Below, one piece after another: positions 20,701 through 26,160 of a stretch of 26,160 nt of DNA. Below the pieces are notes generated by a model that worked only from the letters and a program-made list of their open reading frames with translations, made no database searches and was not told the origin of the DNA. Position numbers and translations under genes: made by a program. Position 1 is the stretch's first letter. Every line of letters begins with the position of its first letter. Origin of the DNA: Lentinus brumalis (taxonomy: Eukaryota > Basidiomycota > Agaricomycetes > Polyporales > Polyporaceae); the NCBI GenBank assembly GCA_001792895.1, contig MARA01000125.1:1-26160 (forward strand), given 5' to 3'.

Positions 20701-21568
20701 GCAGTCGCTCGCTTCCGGCCATGTTCGAGTCGAGAATACCGTCAGTCGGCTCCGGTCCAGAACACCCGCTGGGAGATAGTACGAACTACATGTCAGTCTA
20801 GCTCCTGCACACGCAATAGTCGAGGGTACTCACCGTTCCTTGCCAGTCCTCCACTCGTCTCAGCCGCGCTCGCCTGATGCACGCCTGTGCACGGCATCTG
20901 TATGTCCGGAAATGTACTAGTACAGCTATCTTGGCGAGGTCAGGAACGGCTGCGGCTGCCGGCGGAACGCAGGTACGTCGCCATACGATTTGACTGGTCA
21001 TGCACACTGAGCGGTTTCTCAGAATGCTCTGCCCGGGTCGTGCGGTCGTGCCCTGGCTGCATCCGACTGTTCGGCGTCCACATCTAGCAGCTGTGCGCCG
21101 GACCAAGTAAGGCGCGGTGAGGCTGGAAGGGCCTGCCGGGGTACGTGTGTTGTTCAGATTTCGCGAAGACTGGCGCATCCTGACGAGCTCCAACAGTCGC
21201 AGAGCTCGCCGTGGCGGGTGCTACCAGGACAATAGCGGGCAGGAACACGGTACGTCAGCCTCGGACTCGCTTCGGTGCACGTGAAGACGGAGAACTCACT
21301 GGTCGCGGCACAGGGACGCGCCGCACACGGAACACACACGACGTCCCTCGACTCGGACACGTCAGGCGTCGAACTCGCTGGCGTGAAGTACGCACGAAAT
21401 ATATTGTGAGTGTCCAGTATCATGTCTGCACACCGGCGTGCCCGGAACACACGAGTTGTGGTCACAACGTCCCAGCAATCGCCCTCGGTGGCGGAGGCGG
21501 ACGCTGTGACCATACGCCCGCTGTGCAAGTGCCGTCGGGCTGTCCAGCGAGCAGCCGCAGCGCGATGA
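17754..21568 (+). pseudogene. Intron-rich gene remnant (16 candidate introns), unknown, unit 2
   Basis: Candidate introns: 18021-18077, 18159-18235, 18427-18495, 18584-18637, 18745-18797, 18908-18961, 18991-19036, 19252-19303, 19620-19681, 20290-20348, 20425-20478, 20635-20704, 20973-21022, 21141-21202, 21250-21313 and 21406-21475. Exons 20349-20424 and 20479-20634 join in one open frame (ADLPGCRHVDENTACLQKDE, then DRSAPCDSMCGSSFQCRSSL). The join across the intron at 19620 reads LFSSIR then FVYLDSQYGMFLAGSTRR. Breaks relative to unit 1: exon 20705-20972 is 268 bases against 264, and an extra G after the last intron shifts the end. Unit 2 is better than unit 1 in the middle and worse near the end, so the two copies decayed independently. 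Cysteines are frequent; together with the hydrophobic start this would fit a secreted protein, but it is a guess. Confidence 0.55.
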
Positions 21569-21853
21569 GCAGGCGTCGGGTCAGCGCGTTCCCCGCGAGA
21601 GAAGCAGCGCCGTTCTGCTCACCTACCGCGTGTCGTGGATCTTGCGGACACGCACTGCACCCAGGCTCTGCGACGCATCTCCGAGCAGCCAGGTGCGCAG
21701 GCTATGCGTACGCATGTCGAGCTCCGCGCGGTGTCGTCCTCGCGCCCTCACCCCGCCGAGCTCGATTCCCGGCCGACTCAGGCTCTCCGTCGTCGCACGG
21801 TGACACCATGGTCTGGGGACATCACAGACCCGCTATGCTCGTGCACGAGGCCG
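21569..21853. other. Right end of unit 2, nothing assigned
   Basis: Equivalent of 10673-10960 and joined to unit 3 in the same way. I see no gene. Confidence 0.4.
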
Positions 21854-22700
21854 TACTCGCGAGTTCGCTCCGAGGCACCCGAGCGAGCGACCCGGAGAGA
21901 CGGTTTTTCGAACCCGTCTGATTGGCCGGAAAACGCGTCGCATACGATCTTCAGGCCGTACCGGCTCGTCCGCAAAGTTTCGCGGCGGTCGGGGGAGGAG
22001 CGGACGCGGGAGGGCCGTCGCAAGACGCCGCTCGCCGAAAATGCAATGAAATCGCGCTTTCGGTCGATTTTGCGACCGGCACTGAGCGTCGTGCGAGCGG
22101 GTGTCCGCGATGGGAAACGTTCAGTGCGCTCCATGCGAGTTGGTTTGAGCGTGGTTGGGGCTGGGTGCGAGAGATAGAGCCGGTTCTGTGCGGCAGTGCG
22201 GCAGTTCGCGAGGGTGTCGGTGCTGTCGCCGGCTGTTCCTGGACCGCTGTGCTGATGTACGAGCGTCGCAGAGCATGTGCTAGGTGAGCCTACAACATGT
22301 CGTCCAGTTGAATCGGAGGGATGGGTCCGGGGGACGGCGGAGTCGAGTCGGTGGCTGGCGACAAGCAATGAAATCGCGATTTGGACGCGATTCTCGAGCT
22401 CCGCGGATGGGCGCGAGACCGGCTCGTACGGTCCCGGGAGGTGCAGGCGTGTCTTGACGCTGTGTCGGGACGCGTCTGGAGCTCTGCGGGTGCGATACTT
22501 GCGGATTTGTGGTGGGTGAGCGCGCGGTAATTCGAGGATGGCGCGACGTACCGTTGTCCCCTGCGCACGGGGCGCATATCCCCATGTTCGTAGAGCATGT
22601 GGCTATCGAACGCATACGGCTGCGCATGTATGCGTTGCGATATGCGGCCGGGGGCGCGTATTTTGCGCGCCGCTGCCAGAACACGATGCAGCGGGCCGTG
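21854..22700. repeat. ~320 bp subrepeats at the left of unit 3
   Basis: Two cores with CAATG at 22044 and 22366 (step 322). To the left of the first core the sequence is nearly that of unit 2. To its right (about 22105-22180) it switches to the variant found in unit 1 at about 530-600, with GTGCGCTCCATGCGAG. Confidence 0.7.
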
Positions 22701-23732
22701 TTGCGCGCGGGTCGCGGCGCAGACTGTCTCCGATGTCGCGGGGGATGGGTTGGGATGCTCCGAAAGTTCTTGATGGCGCGGGGGTAGTGCACGGCGAGCA
22801 AGCCTGGATTCTTGCTTTGTGGTGGAGACCGCGGTCTGCGGCGTGCACGCGGCGGATGCACTCGTGTCCACGCAGGCCGGCTATGAGAGGTGGGTAGAAA
22901 TATCAGCAGCAGACGGAGTGAGCGTGAGGGGGTACTGTACTGCGAGCTACTGCGAGCCGGGAGGGAGCGTGGCCGGGAAGACTGCTTTGTGCGCGCACTT
23001 TGCGTGACAGCACAGCGCTGAAAGTTGGTGAGGGCACTCACCTGATGCTCAACGCGCTTCCCTCCAAGTGGCGATGGGGCAGGACGAGCGGACGAGAAGT
23101 CGGCGAGTTGAGGTGAGATTTGCATCGGACGAGGGATAGGCGTGTTTGAGAAAAGGTGTATTCGGGGAGCTTACTACATCGTGTATACGCGGAATACGCA
23201 CTCGTCTACGCGGTGTGCGCACTGGTGGTACACGCGCGTGCACGGCCATAGACTGAACATCGCGCCAGGAGGGCGGGAGAGCGGCGAGCGGCGGCTGAGT
23301 GCGGTGCTTTGAGTGCGCACGGCTGAGAGTCTTGAGCAGGGCAGCCCAGGTGCGGCCAGAGCGTGCGTTGAGCGTGGTCGAAGGAGGGCGACGGTGGCCG
23401 TCTGCGGTGTCGAGAGCGGGACGTGAGCCAATCACAGCTCTTGGCACGGGGCGGATCGGGGCGCTTCGAGGAGGAAGGGAGGCGCAGTGGACGTGGAGAG
23501 ACGCAGTGGACGGGGATACGCACAGAGGAGTCCGTCGTCCAATCCCGAGTCCGCCAGCCGATAACACATGTCTGGCTGGGTCCGTTCGCGCCAGGGCGGA
23601 TCTTGGGCACTGGAATGCGCTGTGGGCCACTCTAGCTCTGGCGACAAGTGTAGCAAGTGCGACGCAGGACTCGATGCTCATCCGGCGGACGGGCTCTCCG
23701 CCAAGAACGGCCGCCAGGAAGCAGATCCCAGA
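22701..23732. other. GC-rich leader without a recognisable gene (unit 3)
   Basis: Equivalent of the unit 1 leader. It is closest to unit 1 at 23150-23265, closer to unit 2 just after it, and has a stretch at about 23643-23690 that matches neither. The inverted repeat lies at 23027-23042. I see no gene. Confidence 0.5.
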
Positions 23733-23834
23733 TGGTCCACGTGACCGGTAGTATGTCATAAGGTGTAGCGCGTCCAAGTCTCTTCCCCTCCTCCTCCTAC
23801 TCTTCCTTGCTCACTGTCTCTATCCCCGACCGCC
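23733..23834 (+). promoter_or_regulatory. Promoter-like segment of hexokinase fragment, unit 3
   Basis: CACGTGAC box with its core at 23738-23743, 97 bases before the ATG. It is kept although the sequence just upstream (about 23643-23690) is replaced compared with units 1 and 2. Confidence 0.43.
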
Positions 23835-25133
23835 ATGAGCAAGACCCACGCGGCTTATGCGCCCTCGTCCGACGCCAGCCGCCGCATCCTCGACGAAATC
23901 GAGGAGCAGTTCCGCTTGACCAAGGAGGACCTCACGCGCATACTGCCCAGTTCCTCGAGGACTTCTCGCTCGGTCTCAGAGAGTACAACCACCCGATGGC
24001 CATGATGTACGTCCTGGGTACCTCGCAAGTAGCATGCATTCACGCGATAAGCTCTGCAGCCCGACATTCGTGACCGGAGTACCGAACGGTTCAGAAACTG
24101 GGTGAGTCTTCAGCTATCTCCTACCTCTGGCCCCTCCTTCCCCCTGCTCGCTGCCTGCGTATCATGCCTATCGTGCAACAGGAGCCGTGCAAACGGTCGT
24201 CTTCCGCATTGACGCGCTCTCGTACGAGTCTTGGATTCGCGCGCTCCTTATGGCAGTTTGCTCTGGCATCAAGAAGCTCCATTGCGTCCAGCGACCGAGA
24301 TTACGCACTCGGCGTAACCCATCCATCGATATGACAAGTATGGGAGCGCAGCTCACCGGCAGTCGTCCCTTCGTGCGGGATGCGCGACTGTGCGCGCCGT
24401 CCCTTGGGTCTCAGGGCGTCGCGTACGCGCGCAGCATTTCCTTCGTTCTCTGGCTTGCTGTCACAGGACCGCGAAGAATGCGAAGTTTTGCATGCGAAGT
24501 CGCGGTACCTTTTGCGTGACGACGTCATACTTGGGCTCGGACGACGTCCTTGATCTTGTCGCGCGCTTCCGAGATCCCGAACTGATCTGACGGCCTTGCA
24601 GAACATTTCTCGCGCTCGATCTCGGCGGAACAAACCTGTACGAGACGCCCTCATATAGGCTTGCTGATAATAACCTCACCGCCGTCCAGGCGAGTCTGCG
24701 AAGTCGAGCTACTCGGCAACCACGAGTTCGTCTTGAGGCAGCAGAAGTACAAGGTGTCGGATGCCCTGAAGACAGGAGAGGCCACTGCTCTTTTGGTGAG
24801 TGATATGCCCAATCGCCATGCGCGGACGCGTGGCTTACTGTAGCCGAAACGCTACCGCAGATTACCTGGCCGATTCCGTCGACGCCTTCCTGACCGAGTA
24901 CGCTTCCGCCGTCCCTTCAAGTCCCTCATCCGAACGAGGCAATCCGTTCGCGTCCCCATCGCTGTCGGAAGAGCCGGCGGTTCCTCTTGGCCTTACATTC
25001 AGCTTCCCCGTCGAACAAACTGCTCTCAACGAAGGAAGATCCTGACTTGGACGAAAGGCTTCGCTGCGAAGAACGCCATCGCGGTGAGTTGCTCCAGGAC
25101 GCCTTCGCGACGCATCTGGCCCTGAACGATGCG
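23835..25133 (+). pseudogene. Hexokinase 5' fragment, unit 3 (several frameshifts)
   Basis: Exons 23835-24006, 24060-24101, 24602-24637, 24690-24795 and 24861 onward; the splice borders are intact. Frame-breaking losses occur in exon 1 (around 23940), at the end of exon 4 (TTTTG where unit 1 has TGTTTG) and in exon 5 (GAAGGAAGATCC at about 25031, as in unit 2). Introns are also altered: intron 1 is three bases shorter than in unit 1. The truncation point after ALVND (here ALND, after a further loss) is the same as in the other units, so the truncation came before the amplification. Confidence 0.93.
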
Positions 25134-25303
25134 AGTCGGCGGCGGCGGACTGCGGCGGCATGTGTAGACAGCGGAATATATCTGTTCGCGCGATTCGCGG
25201 TGGATCTCGGGTGTGCGATCGTATCGTCGACGAGGACCTGCCGATAAAAACGTTGGAAAGGGCGGTTTCGGGGCCATATAGAAACGTCAGAGTCTTCTCC
25301 TAG

Positions 25304-25456
25304 ATGGTGTGCCCTCTGCGCGGACTTCTGCGTGCATGGCTTCTGCGGACTCGGATTTGGGCTATGGAGTACATGCAGCAGCGAGAGAAATACACGACTT
25401 TCCCCAGAGCTCCCGCCCGCAACCCGCTCGAAAAACGCTCCCTGCAGGAGCATTGA
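25304..25456 (+). pseudogene. Copy of the short unknown frame, unit 3 (frameshifted)
   Basis: Equivalent of 3719-3874. One base is missing at GTGCATGGC, and an extra A lies in the CGAAAAACGC run. It shares the doubled GCGTCCT block with unit 2. Confidence 0.28.
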
Positions 25457-25459
25457 TAC

Positions 25460-26160
25460 GGGCGCCTATCCAAGGGACTCGACGCGATCTCGTGTCTCGG
25501 CGCGTCCTGCGCGTCCTGCTCCCGCCACCACTGCCTCCGTCCTCTTGCCCGCCACACGCGACGCTGCTCGGAACTTGACAACCGTACTCACAGGTAAGCG
25601 CGTCCGTTGCGACGGACGCGCTCTGGAACACGTACTTATGATTGCAGCGTACACGCCTCACTCCGCACGACGCGACGCCTGCTCCAAGCATCGGGCTTCG
25701 TGCACTATGGCCGGTGAGTCGCTGCACACCCGACCTTTGAGGCCCGCAGGCTGGCGTCCGGAACGGAGGAGGTAGGCTGTGCATCCAGTGAGTAGTACGT
25801 ACGCATATTGGAGTCGCGTTCGCGTCGAGCTTCGCGCAGTGCAGTCGGCAAGTCGCGGAGCAGCTTGAATCTACGCACAGGTGAGTAGCCGTATGCGCGG
25901 AGAAGGCTGAAACGTACCGTTCGCGCCTGTCCTGCTCGCGGCAGTGGACGACTCCGAGTCCGGATGCATGGACTGTAATCGTCTTCGCGTCGACGGCAGC
26001 CGGTGAGTCCCAGGTACCATGTTCTTGAATGAGCCGAAACATACCGTTCTAGCGGACAGGCACGGAGTCTGAGCTGCTCGAGTCCGGGGCGGCGAAACTC
26101 TGCTTCAGGTAGGTCCTATCGGTAAGTACGACTCCCGGGCGTGATCAGCAAGCAGGTGCG
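25460..26160. repeat. Segment dense in splice-like signals, unit 3 (to window end)
   Basis: Nearly the same as 14530-15225, including TTGAATCTACGCACAG where unit 1 has a longer, different stretch. This is the clearest place where units 2 and 3 agree against unit 1. The window ends inside it. Confidence 0.45.
25597..25622. repeat. Perfect 11 bp hairpin, unit 3
   Basis: AGCGCGTCCGT (25597-25607), loop TGCG, ACGGACGCGCT (25612-25622), a perfect inverted repeat. Unit 2 has the same stem with one extra base. Unit 1 lacks the right arm, so the arm was gained before units 2 and 3 separated or lost in unit 1. Confidence 0.7.

Larger units (their letters stand above)
10961..21853. repeat. Tandem segmental repeat, unit 2
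   Basis: Second direct copy of the composite unit. The sequence around 10953-11150 (end of unit 1 running into the leader of unit 2) recurs around 21847-22045, so the unit 1/2 and unit 2/3 junctions are the same kind of join. Differences from unit 1 include a 122 bp retroelement insertion at 15530-15651, a shorter leader segment around 12230-12330, and many 1-12 base indels. It shares the frameshift at 14087-14096 with unit 3, so these two copies have a common recent history in that part. Confidence 0.93.
21854..26160. repeat. Tandem segmental repeat, unit 3 (partial)
   Basis: Third direct copy, cut by the window end inside the splice-signal-rich segment that corresponds to about 4610 in unit 1. 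It contains the leader, the hexokinase fragment and the short reading frame that follows. It carries local tandem duplications not seen in the other copies, for example TACTGCGAGC doubled near 22938-22957, and a replaced stretch at about 23643-23690. At least one more copy or part of one lies to the right. Confidence 0.92.

Noticed and set aside
300..21853. RIP (repeat-induced C-to-T mutation) as the cause of decay
   Set aside because: Differences between copies are mainly indels and mixed substitutions, without a visible excess of C-to-T or TpA gain.
1..26160. rDNA array, telomeric repeat or CRISPR
   Set aside because: No rRNA-like sequence, no TTAGGG runs, and no regularly spaced short repeats with unique spacers; the ~320 bp repeats are far too long and diverged for a CRISPR array.

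Overview
This is eukaryotic, almost certainly nuclear DNA from a filamentous basidiomycete (Agaricomycetes; a wood-decay type fungus is my guess, not shown). The basis is GC-rich sequence, introns of about 46-77 bases with GTRNGT donors, CTNAC-type branch points and YAG acceptors, CT-rich stretches before start codons, and a fungal-type hexokinase fragment whose four introns can be placed exactly. There is no bacterial operon, rRNA, tRNA or CRISPR array.

The window is dominated by a direct tandem repeat with a unit of about 10.65-10.95 kb. Unit 1 runs from about 300 to 10960, unit 2 from about 10961 to 21853, and unit 3 (cut by the window end) from about 21854 to 26160. Each unit has the same order: (a) a GC-rich leader containing degenerate ~320 bp subrepeats with the core GCAATGAAATCGC; (b) a promoter-like segment with a CACGTGAC box; (c) the 5' half of a hexokinase gene with introns, cut off just after the catalytic Asn-Asp; (d) a second promoter-like segment with a short reading frame; (e) a segment dense in splice-like signals, with plausible minus-strand exons; (f) a less GC-rich segment with minus-strand coding remnants; (g) a TATA box, CT-rich leader and ATG, followed by a plus-strand pseudogene with 16 candidate introns whose positions are kept in units 1 and 2; then the next unit.

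The units differ by many small insertions and deletions and rather few substitutions. The reading frames are therefore broken differently in each copy, while splice sites are kept. Unit 1 has the best hexokinase fragment (208 codons open after splicing). Unit 2 carries a 122 bp retroelement tail with an 11 bp target-site duplication; unit 1 has the empty site. Copy relationships are mosaic: unit 3 resembles unit 1 in parts of the leader and unit 2 further right, which suggests exchange between copies, probably through the ~320 bp subrepeats.

I recognise only hexokinase. The rest of the unit looks like an assembly of gene fragments with their promoters and introns, amplified in tandem. No complete gene with a known function can be defended. 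Part of the indel pattern could be assembly or read error, and this limits every statement about broken frames.
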